Part shown: positions 1 to 6,341 of the stretch, piece after piece
How the letters are laid out: every line of letters starts with the position of its first letter
Numbering within the stretch: position 1 is the stretch's first letter
Assembly (NCBI GenBank): GCA_946631535.1
Contig: CAMPAF010000181.1
Coordinates: 1-6,404 of the forward strand
Direction: 5' to 3'
Length of the DNA: 6,404 nt
Source: an uncultured Verrucomicrobiota bacterium
GTDB taxonomy: Bacteria; Verrucomicrobiota; Kiritimatiellia; RFP12; UBA1067
Notes under the pieces: generated by a model
The model's input: the letters and a program-made list of their open reading frames with translations, nothing else
Database searches by the model: none
What the model was told of the DNA's origin: nothing
Made by a program: the position numbers and the translations under genes

Positions 1-684
1 GTCCTCGTTGCTGATCTCGATCATGGCGACGGCGGGCTCGTCCGTGTAGGCGTTGCCGGTGTAGCGGTTCACGTGCGTAAGCAGGTCGCGCGCGTACTCC
101 CTCTGCAGCTCCACCATGCGCGGCATGAACTGCCCCACGGTCTTGTTCGCCCACGGCGAGCCGTCCGGCAGTCCGTCGCGCGCGTCGAGCGTCCGCCCCA
201 CGTGGAGGTTGATGTTCACGTAGACGCCGACCTTCTTGAACGCGGCGATCATGTAGTCCAGCTTCTCCAGCTGTTCGGGCGAGAGTTTCCGCTGCGTCTT
301 CGTGTCGTCGTCGAGGATGCCCTGCTTGCGCACGTCCATGAAGTTCTTGTACCACGTGTCCATAAAGTGGAGGCGCACGCAGTTGATGCCGAGACGCGCG
401 AAGCGGGCGGCTAGCCGATCCGCCGTCGCGTGTTCGGGAAAGTTCGCAGGGCCGGTGATGTTCGTGCCGTTGAAGCGGATCGGGCCCGCGTCCGTCACGA
501 ACTCGCCGCCCGCCACGCGCACGAAGCCGTGCTTGCCCGCTGGCGCGTCCAGCATGTACGCAACGCTCGACGCGTTGTCTGCGCCGCCGTACGAGATGAC
601 GAACGGGAACCATGCGTCCCCTTCCGCCATGCACACCGCAGACAACGTCACCAGAAATGCCATCCACGTCCGTGCATTCTTCAT
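1..684 (-). CDS. Secreted cellulase-family (GH5-like, clan GH-A) glycoside hydrolase, 5' part only
   Basis: The first 228 residues of an exported enzyme that should cleave beta-linked polysaccharide outside the cytoplasm; the rest lies beyond the window edge. A signal peptide (ARTWMAFLVTLSAVCMA, cut near residue 20) leads into a short beta-rich segment with GEFVTDAGPIRFNGTNITGP (60-79), the usual entry to the barrel in this group. TIM-barrel landmarks follow: LGINCVRLHFMDTW (98-111, with the conserved Arg, R104), a helix, GVYVNINLHVG (153-163, H161), and AVAMIEISNED (218-228). In that last motif the Asn-Glu pair places E227 as the likely acid/base catalyst at the end of strand 4. The nucleophile Glu on strand 7 would lie outside the window. 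The ATG at 684 has AAGGA seven bases upstream. The gene follows the beta-repeat gene after 22 bases and is probably co-transcribed. Exact GH family and substrate cannot be set from this part. Confidence 0.82.
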   Translation of the reverse strand, partial: MKNARTWMAFLVTLSAVCMAEGDAWFPFVISYGGADNASSVAYMLDAPAGKHGFVRVAGGEFVTDAGPIRFNGTNITGPANFPEHATADRLAARFARLGINCVRLHFMDTWYKNFMDVRKQGILDDDTKTQRKLSPEQLEKLDYMIAAFKKVGVYVNINLHVGRTLDARDGLPDGSPWANKTVGQFMPRMVELQREYARDLLTHVNRYTGNAYTDEPAVAMIEISNED

Positions 685-691
685 CTTGCTT

Positions 692-696
692 TCCTT
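692..696 (-). promoter_or_regulatory. Ribosome-binding site AAGGA of the glycoside hydrolase gene
   Basis: AAGGA on the minus strand lies seven bases before the ATG at 684, inside the 22-base gap after the beta-repeat gene. No hairpin or T-run occurs in that gap, so no terminator separates the two genes. Confidence 0.65.
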
Positions 697-706
697 GTAG
701 CGCAGG

Positions 707-3310
707 TTATCGGAAGATGATTGTGGTTCCGCGCGGCGTGGTCTTGAGCCAAAGCCCATTCTCGCCGTCGAGTTCATAGACGATCTCCGCCGACCTGAAT
801 ACCGCGCGCATCGCCGCGTCTGCCTCGTCGTAGTCGAAGGACACCTTGTCGGCGGCAAATTCGCCGACGACGTTCGCCGCCGTGGCAAGCCGCGTGTAGA
901 GCGGGGCGTTCGCGGACATGCCCGTCGCGTCGATCTCGATCCGCGCGCCGTCCGTGATCACCAGATTGCCCGTCGCCTTCAGGAGTCCCGTCGCCGTGCC
1001 TTCCACCACCGGACGCAGAACCGACGCGACGCCGTTCGACAGCACCACATTCGCCGCCTGGATCGTTCCCGTCGGACGCAACACGAGCGTGCCGGTGCCC
1101 TTCGCGCCCACGTAGATGTTCTTCGTCGTGACGAACGTACCGTTCGAGACGTCGAGAACGCCCGTGCAGCCGTCGCCGTCGGGATAGTAGTTTGCGCTCG
1201 GCTCCGGGATATGCTGAAGGTCGGCCTTTTCGGCGCCCCCCACGTACACGTGGTTGCGGATGTCCGTCGTGCCGCCCGTCATGTTCCAGGTGCCGTTTCC
1301 GCGCAGGCCCAGGCCGATCACGAGCGGGAAGGCAGCGGGCGTTCCCTGATAGGTATCCGTAGCGTTGTGGTAGTACGTGCCGCCCGAATGGTTGAAGGTC
1401 CCCGTGCCGACGCCGCCGCCCACGACGCACGCGCCCCTGTTGATTTCCAGCTTGCCGCCGCTCAGGTTGTAGTGGCCGACGCATTGGCTCTTCGCCAGCA
1501 CGTCGGCGTTCGACTTGTTGATGCGCGTGCCGTCTCCGACCACCAAGCCGCAGATCATGCCCGCGTAATGCCATCCCCAGCTCGATAGGGACACGTTTCC
1601 TCCCGTCTGGTTCACCACGCCCGTCACGCAATGGGGCGTGCTCGCGGTCGAGCTCGCGGAGTCCGGCGAATCGGCCGCCACGAAGATTCCGAAGTTGCCA
1701 GGGTTCAGCGTTCCGTGCTTCAAGTTCATCTCGCCGTATCCCTGACGGCAGCCGACGGCCATCCCGTAAAAGGTGGCCGCGCCGCCCAAGTAGCTGACGC
1801 CATCCGTTCCGTCGAAGTTGAGGATCGCGCGTCCGCCCGGCACGTTGTTGCAGAGAACCCAAAAACCCTGATAGAGACAATAGGTCGCCTGCTCGGACAA
1901 TGTCACGACGCTCGGCCCGTCGGACGTCGGATTCTGGTAAAGCTTTTGCGACGACTTGGTCGGCAGGCCCACCAGCAGGCGACTCGTCCCGGTGAAGGTG
2001 TTTGTTCCGGAACCGAACGCGAAACCGTCCTTCACGTTCACGATTCCGCTTCCCGACCCGTTGATCGAGCCGCCGTTGAACGAGATCGTCGCATTTGTGA
2101 TGTTCAGCGTGCCGCCGTCTCCCGCCGCGAGCGCGCCGCCGGGCTGGAGATCGACCGTCGCCGCGCCCAGGTCAAGCTCCGTCGTGGCGGCGACGGTAGC
2201 GACGCCCGCGCCCGCATTGGCGATCCGCAGGTCGCTGATGGCATGCGCCGGCGCTTCGTCGATCGCCACCGTGTAAGAGGGTCCGGCAACATTCACCAGC
2301 GCCGAGTCCGTCTCGCCCGGCACGCCGTTGCTCCATTTCGCCGACGTGTTCCACGTGCCGTCCTGCGCCGAAAGCCACGCCGACCGGCTCGGCTGGATGC
2401 GTCCCTGGTCGTCGATCTTCGCCCGGAGCCCGTTCCACGTGACCGTCGTCGGCAGCGGACCGGGCGTCGCGCCCGCGACCGTCACGGAGGCGGTCCCGCC
2501 TTCCGGCAGGACGATGTCGAGCGACGCGCCCGACGGCAAGGCGAACGACGAGAGCGTCAACGCCACGCCGTCCGCCAGCTCGATGGAGCTCGCGCCGGTC
2601 TGGAAGGTCGCGTTCACCGCCGCCGTGCCGCTCTCCGTGATCCTCAGCTCGCCGCCCGCGAAGACGAAGCCGGTCACGTTGGGGAGCCGGGCAAGGGTCG
2701 GCATCTCGAGCACGCCGCCGGAGAGCGTCACCGAACCCGAGATGGCCGGTTGCGCTTGGCTGAAGGAGACGGTCTCGCTTCCCGCCACCGCAAGCCTCCA
2801 GTTCCGTCCGGCCTCGAAGAGTCCGCCGAAGACGATCGGCGCCGTCCGGGCGTCCAGCGTGAACGCCGTTCCCGGCGAACCGTCGATCTGCAGCGCGTCG
2901 CCGTTCCACGTGAGCGTCCCCGTGCCGCAGTTGCCCAGCGTCACGCTCCCCGCCGTCATGTACGTGTTGGAGACGACGAGATCCTTGTCCGTCGTCTCGC
3001 CCGCGCCGCTGTAGTAGAACTTGGCCTGCGGCGCGCCGTTCGTCGCCACGGACGTGATGTGGCGCTTGCCGTCGACATTCGCCGTCGTGCCACTCCAGTC
3101 CGGCTCGTAGACGACCGCGTCGCCGCGTCCGACGGACGTCTGCTCCGCCGTGCAGTTCTTGTTGCCGATCAGGCGCGCGAACGTGCTTCCCGTCCCCATG
3201 AGCCGAAGCCGTCCGGGCAGGCTGTTGGTGCCGTTCAGGTAGATTTCCGCCGTTGTTCCGTACGGAAAAGTCACGGTGTCGCGCACCCCCGTTCTTCGTT
3301 CCGATGCCAA
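707..3310 (-). CDS. C-terminal part of the beta-repeat protein (second W-module, tandem repeats, tail)
   Basis: The second reading frame is open for 867 codons, from a TTG at 3310 to TAA at 707-709. A TGA in this frame at 3317-3319 blocks any further upstream extension. The TTG is unlikely to be a real start: no ribosome-binding site or signal peptide accompanies it, and the first eight codons duplicate the end of the N-terminal frame. True coding probably begins at the GTG at 3286-3284, the ninth codon. The segment holds beta-strand-rich sequence, the second Trp-rich module (AWLSAQDGTWNTSAKW, residues 311-326 of this frame), the tandem repeats (517-760) and a final stretch without repeats ending in TTIIFR. 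Had it been an independent gene it would encode a cytoplasmic passenger fragment, which makes little sense, so it is best read as the rest of the gene starting at 4226. Confidence 0.8.
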   Translation of the reverse strand: MASERRTGVRDTVTFPYGTTAEIYLNGTNSLPGRLRLMGTGSTFARLIGNKNCTAEQTSVGRGDAVVYEPDWSGTTANVDGKRHITSVATNGAPQAKFYYSGAGETTDKDLVVSNTYMTAGSVTLGNCGTGTLTWNGDALQIDGSPGTAFTLDARTAPIVFGGLFEAGRNWRLAVAGSETVSFSQAQPAISGSVTLSGGVLEMPTLARLPNVTGFVFAGGELRITESGTAAVNATFQTGASSIELADGVALTLSSFALPSGASLDIVLPEGGTASVTVAGATPGPLPTTVTWNGLRAKIDDQGRIQPSRSAWLSAQDGTWNTSAKWSNGVPGETDSALVNVAGPSYTVAIDEAPAHAISDLRIANAGAGVATVAATTELDLGAATVDLQPGGALAAGDGGTLNITNATISFNGGSINGSGSGIVNVKDGFAFGSGTNTFTGTSRLLVGLPTKSSQKLYQNPTSDGPSVVTLSEQATYCLYQGFWVLCNNVPGGRAILNFDGTDGVSYLGGAATFYGMAVGCRQGYGEMNLKHGTLNPGNFGIFVAADSPDSASSTASTPHCVTGVVNQTGGNVSLSSWGWHYAGMICGLVVGDGTRINKSNADVLAKSQCVGHYNLSGGKLEINRGACVVGGGVGTGTFNHSGGTYYHNATDTYQGTPAAFPLVIGLGLRGNGTWNMTGGTTDIRNHVYVGGAEKADLQHIPEPSANYYPDGDGCTGVLDVSNGTFVTTKNIYVGAKGTGTLVLRPTGTIQAANVVLSNGVASVLRPVVEGTATGLLKATGNLVITDGARIEIDATGMSANAPLYTRLATAANVVGEFAADKVSFDYDEADAAMRAVFRSAEIVYELDGENGLWLKTTPRGTTIIFR
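1031..1762 (-). repeat. Coding tandem repeats: about seven Gly-rich beta-strand units
   Basis: Within the beta-repeat protein, a degenerate unit of roughly 25-45 residues recurs. Its core is G-x-G-x-(hydrophobic)-x-(N/V)-(S/T)-G-G, followed by strands ending in VG. Copies visible in order include YGEMNLKHGTLN, GVVNQTGGNVSL, GHYNLSGGKLEI, GTGTFNHSGGTYY, GNGTWNMTGGTTDI, CTGVLDVSNGTFVT and GTGTLVLRPTGTIQ, most separated by a strand such as IYVGAKG, VYVGGAE or VIGLGLR. The pattern matches what I know of the T5SS/PEP-CTERM-associated repeat. The copies have diverged at DNA level, so this is an old protein repeat and not a recent duplication. Confidence 0.7.
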
Positions 3311-4226
3311 CGTCGATCACCGCCTTCTTTCCTGTCCACACGCGGAGCCGGGGCGGCGCATTCGGGTCTTCCACGGGCGTGTTGTAGGGGGCAGCCAGGT
3401 TGACGAATCCGTCACCATAGACATGCGTGTTCTCCTGGAACTGGATATGGTCGCTCCATGCCCAAGTGCCGCACATCGCGCCGAGAAACGCGCCAGCCGC
3501 CACTTCGATTTCATGCGTGCCGCCCGAGATGGGCTGAAAGGCCGCGACCGAGTAGCGCGAGCCGCCATAAGCCGTGTTGTGGAAAATGACAAGTCCCGAA
3601 TTGCCGAATCCAAGGGTGCCGATCTGGTCGAACAGCGGGTTGTCCGTGATCTCGATCGTCCCGGCGCCGTACAGGTAGACGATTGCGTAGGGATAGCCGG
3701 CCTTGTCGGTCGTCTTGTCGAGCTTCCCGTAGATGAGTTTCGCGTGCAGGGAATTGTTGCGGAACGAAAGCGTTCCGGACTTCCCGCCCGCCGTGTTCCA
3801 GACCGCCGGACGGCGGAACGTCTGGTCGGCCGTCACGTCCGCCGCCACGACGAGGGACGAGTTCGTCTGGAAGCCGAGACGCTGCGTCGCCGCGTCCGAC
3901 GTGCCGAAGACGTAGGCCGGCGCGCCGTTCGTCACGATCAGGTGGTCGATCGCGTATTGTCCCTGGAGGTCGATGGTCGTGGGCGCGCCCTCGGCCTGCG
4001 CGCCGAAGATCACCGTGTCGCCCAGCTTGCCGCCGAACGTGTGATCCGTTCGGTTCGTCCACATGCCGGGAACCTCGTTCTCCTGCCAGTTCGCGGCGTT
4101 GTCCCATACACCGTCAAGCGCGGCGCCTGTCCAGTGGTAGACGCCCGCCGAAGCCGCAAGGCAGAAGCCTGCCAGCAGGCAGAAGGTCATGCGTCCTGCA
4201 ATCCCATTTACCCTTGTAAGTACCAT
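3284..4226 (-). CDS. N-terminal part of the beta-repeat protein (signal peptide and first W-module)
   Basis: This is the segment in the first reading frame, from the ATG at 4226 to the G5 run: 313 native residues. It carries the signal peptide (1-27), the first Trp-rich module starting at YHWTGAALDGVWDNAANW (30-47), and then beta-strand-rich sequence with motifs such as IEITDNPLFDQIGTLGFGN. Past the G5 run this frame stays open to a stop at 2172-2174, but the translation changes abruptly to Arg/His/Gly-rich sequence unlike the first 313 residues. Unless the frame is corrected, ribosomes would make the native N-terminus plus about 371 residues of out-of-frame tail. Sequence before 3291 is clearly coding in this frame; the exact end of the segment is inferred. 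Confidence 0.75.
3286..3290 (-). other. Frameshift site: run of five G
   Basis: On the minus strand the sequence reads AAC GGG GGT GCG in the upstream frame and, one base later, GGG GTG CGC GAC in the downstream frame. With four G instead of five the protein runs ...GTKNG-VRDTVTF..., with no stop and no odd residues, and the combined length is exactly 1173 codons including the stop. The TGA at 3317-3319 sets the upstream limit for the switch. The loss of sensible sequence in the first frame after about 3280 sets the downstream limit. The G5 run is the only homopolymer longer than three between those limits. Confidence 0.8.
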
Positions 4227-4233
4227 GATTCCA

Positions 4234-4238
4234 TCCTT
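4234..4238 (-). promoter_or_regulatory. Ribosome-binding site AAGGA deciding the start at 4226
   Basis: AAGGA on the minus strand lies seven bases before the ATG at 4226-4224. That ATG is followed immediately by a signal peptide. An earlier in-frame ATG at 4292 has no such site and would bury the signal peptide behind 22 charged residues. The downstream glycoside hydrolase gene has the same AAGGA with the same seven-base spacing. Confidence 0.7.
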
Positions 4239-4239
4239 C

Positions 4240-4259
4240 CGTTGACTAATTTCGTTGAC
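4240..4259. repeat. Direct repeat CGTTGAC x2, 13-base period
   Basis: Seen directly: CGTTGAC occurs at 4240-4246 and 4253-4259 on the plus strand (GTCAACG on the minus strand), separated by TAATTT. It sits in the presumed leader of the beta-repeat gene, just upstream of its ribosome-binding site. A 13-base period is not a full helical turn, so a tandem operator is not especially favoured. It may be a regulator or leader element, or chance. Confidence 0.4.
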
Positions 4260-4266
4260 AGATTCT

Positions 4267-4296
4267 TCTATAGCAGAGCAAAAACGCTTCATTCAG
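4267..4296 (-). promoter_or_regulatory. Possible promoter for the secreted-protein pair
   Basis: The 76-base gap between the HAD gene and the beta-repeat gene is AT-richer than its surroundings. On the minus strand it holds TATAGA at 4272-4267, a fair -10 hexamer. CTGAAT lies 18 bases upstream at 4296-4291 and is a weak match to TTGACA (TGA core only). The predicted transcript start would be near 4260, leaving a leader of about 35 bases. This is the only gap in the window wide enough for a conventional promoter ahead of a gene. Promoter consensus in this group is not known to me, so this is a weak call. Confidence 0.25.
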
Positions 4297-4302
4297 AAAG
4301 GG

Positions 4303-5259
4303 TCAGAAGCCGGGGAGATCGAGCTGGCCGGAGACGGTCACCTTGCGGCCGCTGACCAGCTCGGGGTCGCTCGTGTCGTAAACCACGAACTTGCAGCAGC
4401 CGAAGCGGCTCGCGAGCTCGCGGCGGATGTAGTCCGAGACGGCCTTCACGTTGCCGACGTCGTCATCGCTGAAGCCGACGGCAACCTGGTGCGCGCCCAC
4501 TCCGCCCGTCCTCCGCAGCGTGCGGAAGAGGTGTTCGACGAAATCGCGGATCGCGAACTCCTTGGCGAGTTCCGGCTTCTGCGCGGACGTGGCATCCGCG
4601 AAGCGCGAGCCGAAGTCGCTGTCGCTGGACAGCTTCTCCTTGAAGTCCGGACTGGTGACGGCATGGTATCGGCACATGGAGAGGAAATAGTCGAGTTCCT
4701 CCTCGTCCGTGCCGAAGCGGTCGACCTTGTCGAAGCAGTGCCTGTAGCCGCGAAGGTTCGTCATCATCTCCTCGCGCTCGTCTGGAGTGAGGACAGTGTC
4801 GATGAAGATCCTCACCGCATCGCGTATCGTCTCTGACGCGTGGCCGCGCGCGGTGACGATCGCGAAGATGCGCCCCTCGCGCAACGTCTTGCGTAGCGTC
4901 TTGAACGACGGCCCGGCCGGCTCGCCTGCCGCGACGCGCGCAAGCGCCGCCCGCGTGTCGCGGATGAACGCGGAATCTGCGGTCCCCGCGTCGGGGTCGT
5001 CCTGGAAGTCGCGGAACGCCGCCTCGCGCCCGCCGACCAGCGGCAGGCGGTATCGAGCCTCGTCCGACCTGACAAGCGCAAACGTGCCGGTAGAGACAGA
5101 CGTAGGCACCCATCTTCCGTCCTCGTCCAGCTTCTCCATGTAGATGCGAGTGGGCATGTGGAGGATGTTGTCGTCCCAGTCGAAGATGTAGTACTTGAAG
5201 TCGCGCTCGGCGACTCCGAAGTTGACGCGCCTGCCGTCTATGACCGCGAACTCGTCCAT
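4303..5259 (-). CDS. HAD-superfamily hydrolase (putative phosphatase), family not recognised
   Basis: A 318-residue protein with the haloacid dehalogenase catalytic motifs in order. Motif I is YYIFDWDDN (23-31), with D27 the predicted nucleophile and D29 the acid/base. Motif II is FAIVTARG (132-139), with T136. K228 in SAQKPELAKEF is a candidate motif III lysine. Motif IV is GFSDDDVGNV (262-271), with acidic residues for Mg2+. About 105 residues separate motifs I and II, room for a cap-like insertion, and a second charged insert lies between II and III. There is no signal peptide or membrane segment, so it should act in the cytoplasm. The start is set at 5259 by the TGATG stop-start overlap with manC. 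No Shine-Dalgarno sequence is visible, so translation probably depends on reinitiation after manC. The open frame extends upstream to 5496, but that part overlaps manC and is Arg/Gly-rich shadow. The neighbour suggests a sugar-phosphate or nucleotide-sugar substrate. That is inference, and a nucleic-acid end phosphatase is also possible. Confidence 0.8.
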   Translation of the reverse strand: MDEFAVIDGRRVNFGVAERDFKYYIFDWDDNILHMPTRIYMEKLDEDGRWVPTSVSTGTFALVRSDEARYRLPLVGGREAAFRDFQDDPDAGTADSAFIRDTRAALARVAAGEPAGPSFKTLRKTLREGRIFAIVTARGHASETIRDAVRIFIDTVLTPDEREEMMTNLRGYRHCFDKVDRFGTDEEELDYFLSMCRYHAVTSPDFKEKLSSDSDFGSRFADATSAQKPELAKEFAIRDFVEHLFRTLRRTGGVGAHQVAVGFSDDDVGNVKAVSDYIRRELASRFGCCKFVVYDTSDPELVSGRKVTVSGQLDLPGF

Positions 5260-6335
5260 CACGCACCGTTTTGGTTCAGCTTCGCGAGAAGCTTCTTCAG
5301 GTCCTGCACGCGCGACTTGTCCGCCACCAGCACGGAGCCCTTCGTCGCCACCACCACCAGGTTCGCCACGCCGAGCGCGCCGACCTGCGGGCCCGTGGAG
5401 AGGACGATGGAATCGGACACGTCCAGGAGCGCCACCTCGCCCTTGGCGACATTCCGCCTGGCGTCTGTGGCTAGATGCTTGTCCGCGCTCGACCACGTGC
5501 CCACGTCATCCCAACCGAACGCGCCGCTCGAGACTAGGATGTTCGTGGCCTTCTCCATGACGGCGTAGTCGATTGAAATCTTCGGCAGCTGCGGATAGTA
5601 CGTGTCCAGCGCCTGCTGCACGCCGCGCGCCGTGCGGCAAGAGGCCACCGTCGCTTCCAGTATCGCGAGAGCAGGTGCGCCCTTCAGCAGCGCGGCCTTC
5701 ATCGTCGCCACGCGCCACACGAACATGCCGGCGTTCCACACGTACCGCCCTGAAGCGAGGTAGCGGCGCGCCGTCTTCGCGTCCGGCTTCTCCACGAACC
5801 TTATGGCACGCGCAAAGACCGTCCTGGTGCCGATGTCGACAGGCTTGCCGACGTGGATGTATCCGAAACCTGTCGCGGGGTAGTCCGGCGCCACGCCCAT
5901 CGTCACGATGTCGTCCGATCTTGCCGCCGCACGCGCCGCGTCCGCCAGCACGCGCCGGAATGCCGGAACGTCGCGCATCACCTGGTCCGCCGTGAGGATC
6001 GCCGCCACAGCATCCTCTCCTCCGCGTCCCTCGACCACGCCGCAGGCCGTCGCCACAGCGGCTGCGGTGTCGCGCCGACACGGCTCGGCCACGATGTTCG
6101 CGCGCGGCAGCTCCGGCAGCTCCGCCCTCGTCGCCTTCACGAGGGCCTTCCCAGTCACCACCAGCACGCGCTCAGGCGGCACTAGGCCCTTCAGCCGGTC
6201 GACGGCCTGGCGCAGAAGCGACTTGCCGCCGAACACCGTGAGGAACTGCTTCGGACGTTCCGGCGTGGAGAGCGGCCAGAACCGCTCGCCGCTCCCGCCC
6301 GACAGGATCACCGCATAGAAATCACCTTTACTCAT
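5259..6335 (-). CDS. manC: Mannose-1-phosphate guanylyltransferase (GDP-mannose pyrophosphorylase), single-domain
   Basis: This cytoplasmic enzyme makes GDP-mannose from mannose-1-phosphate and GTP, supplying mannosyl and derived donors for polysaccharides and glycoproteins. The 358-residue protein starts with the nucleotidyltransferase signature LSGGSGERFWPLS (residues 11-23) followed by PKQF (28-31). Further family landmarks are AEPCRRDTAAA (83-93), a metal/nucleotide-site segment LTADQ (114-118, usually PADH or PSDH), TGFGYI (155-160), FVEKPD (180-185), WNAGMF (200-205), SIDYAVME (254-261) and WDDVGTW (275-281). The length fits the short form of the family. The C-terminal phosphomannose isomerase (cupin) domain of the roughly 470-residue bifunctional enzymes is absent. 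The ATG at 6335 begins directly before the first beta strand. A GAGGA lies at 6347-6351, 11 bases upstream, slightly far. The stop overlaps the next gene's ATG. Confidence in the family is high; strict mannose specificity is inferred from the WPLS/PKQF signature. Confidence 0.93.
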   Translation of the reverse strand: MSKGDFYAVILSGGSGERFWPLSTPERPKQFLTVFGGKSLLRQAVDRLKGLVPPERVLVVTGKALVKATRAELPELPRANIVAEPCRRDTAAAVATACGVVEGRGGEDAVAAILTADQVMRDVPAFRRVLADAARAAARSDDIVTMGVAPDYPATGFGYIHVGKPVDIGTRTVFARAIRFVEKPDAKTARRYLASGRYVWNAGMFVWRVATMKAALLKGAPALAILEATVASCRTARGVQQALDTYYPQLPKISIDYAVMEKATNILVSSGAFGWDDVGTWSSADKHLATDARRNVAKGEVALLDVSDSIVLSTGPQVGALGVANLVVVATKGSVLVADKSRVQDLKKLLAKLNQNGA

Positions 6336-6341
6336 TGCCTA

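Larger units (their letters stand above)
707..4226 (-). pseudogene. Large secreted beta-repeat (autotransporter-passenger-like) protein gene, interrupted by one frameshift
   Basis: Taken as one gene with a single base removed at the G5 run 3286-3290, this encodes 1172 residues. A signal peptide covers residues 1-27 (hydrophobic TFCLLAGFCLAASA, predicted cut after ASA), so it is exported to the periplasm or cell surface. Two copies of a module of the form W-x-G...GxW...NW...P...D follow, at about residues 31-110 (W32, W41, W47) and 616-690 (W617, W625, W631). Residues 822-1065 hold about seven Gly-rich beta-strand repeats. Composition throughout is rich in Gly, Thr, Asn, Val and Ser, typical of beta-helix passengers of type V secretion and of T5SS/PEP-CTERM-associated repeats. 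There is no C-terminal beta-barrel; the protein ends in NGLWLKTTPRGTTIIFR. Eleven cysteines remain after signal cleavage. No enzymatic motif was seen. A structural, adhesive or carbohydrate-associated surface role is inference. It is called broken because the assembled sequence is out of frame; it may be intact in the cell. Confidence 0.7.

Noticed and set aside
660..684. A lipoprotein signal for the glycoside hydrolase
   Set aside because: The residues before the cysteine are SAV, which do not fit a lipobox (Gly, Ala or Ser is needed next to Cys). A standard signal peptidase I site fits better.
3308..3310. TTG at 3310 as an independent start of a separate 867-residue gene
   Set aside because: There is no ribosome-binding site and no signal peptide. 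The sequence continues directly from the frame upstream once one G is removed.
1631..3403. A 590-codon open frame on the plus strand, antisense to the beta-repeat gene
   Set aside because: It is Arg/Val/Ala/His-rich with no recognisable domain and no ribosome-binding site. It mirrors the codon bias of the GC-rich gene opposite. The minus-strand frame has repeats and modules that only make sense as protein.
4254..4272. A plus-strand promoter starting at TTGACA (4255-4260)
   Set aside because: The hexamer is a good -35, but no suitable -10 lies about 17 bases downstream and no plus-strand gene follows. It is part of the CGTTGAC repeat.
4227..4292. An earlier ATG at 4292 for the beta-repeat gene
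   Set aside because: It would add 22 charged residues before the signal peptide and has no Shine-Dalgarno sequence. The ATG at 4226 has AAGGA at good spacing.
4273..4302. A terminator after the HAD gene
   Set aside because: The only inverted repeat seen is AGC/GCT around five T, with a three-to-four-pair stem and no following T-run, too weak for an intrinsic terminator.
3276..4355. A 359-codon plus-strand open frame across the beta-repeat gene start and gap
   Set aside because: Same shadow composition. It runs through the signal peptide, ribosome-binding site and gap of the real gene, and no motif was seen.
5260..5496. A 79-codon upstream extension of the HAD gene
   Set aside because: It lies wholly inside manC in another frame and is Gly/Arg-rich shadow. 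The conserved part starts at the ATG at 5259, which overlaps the manC stop.
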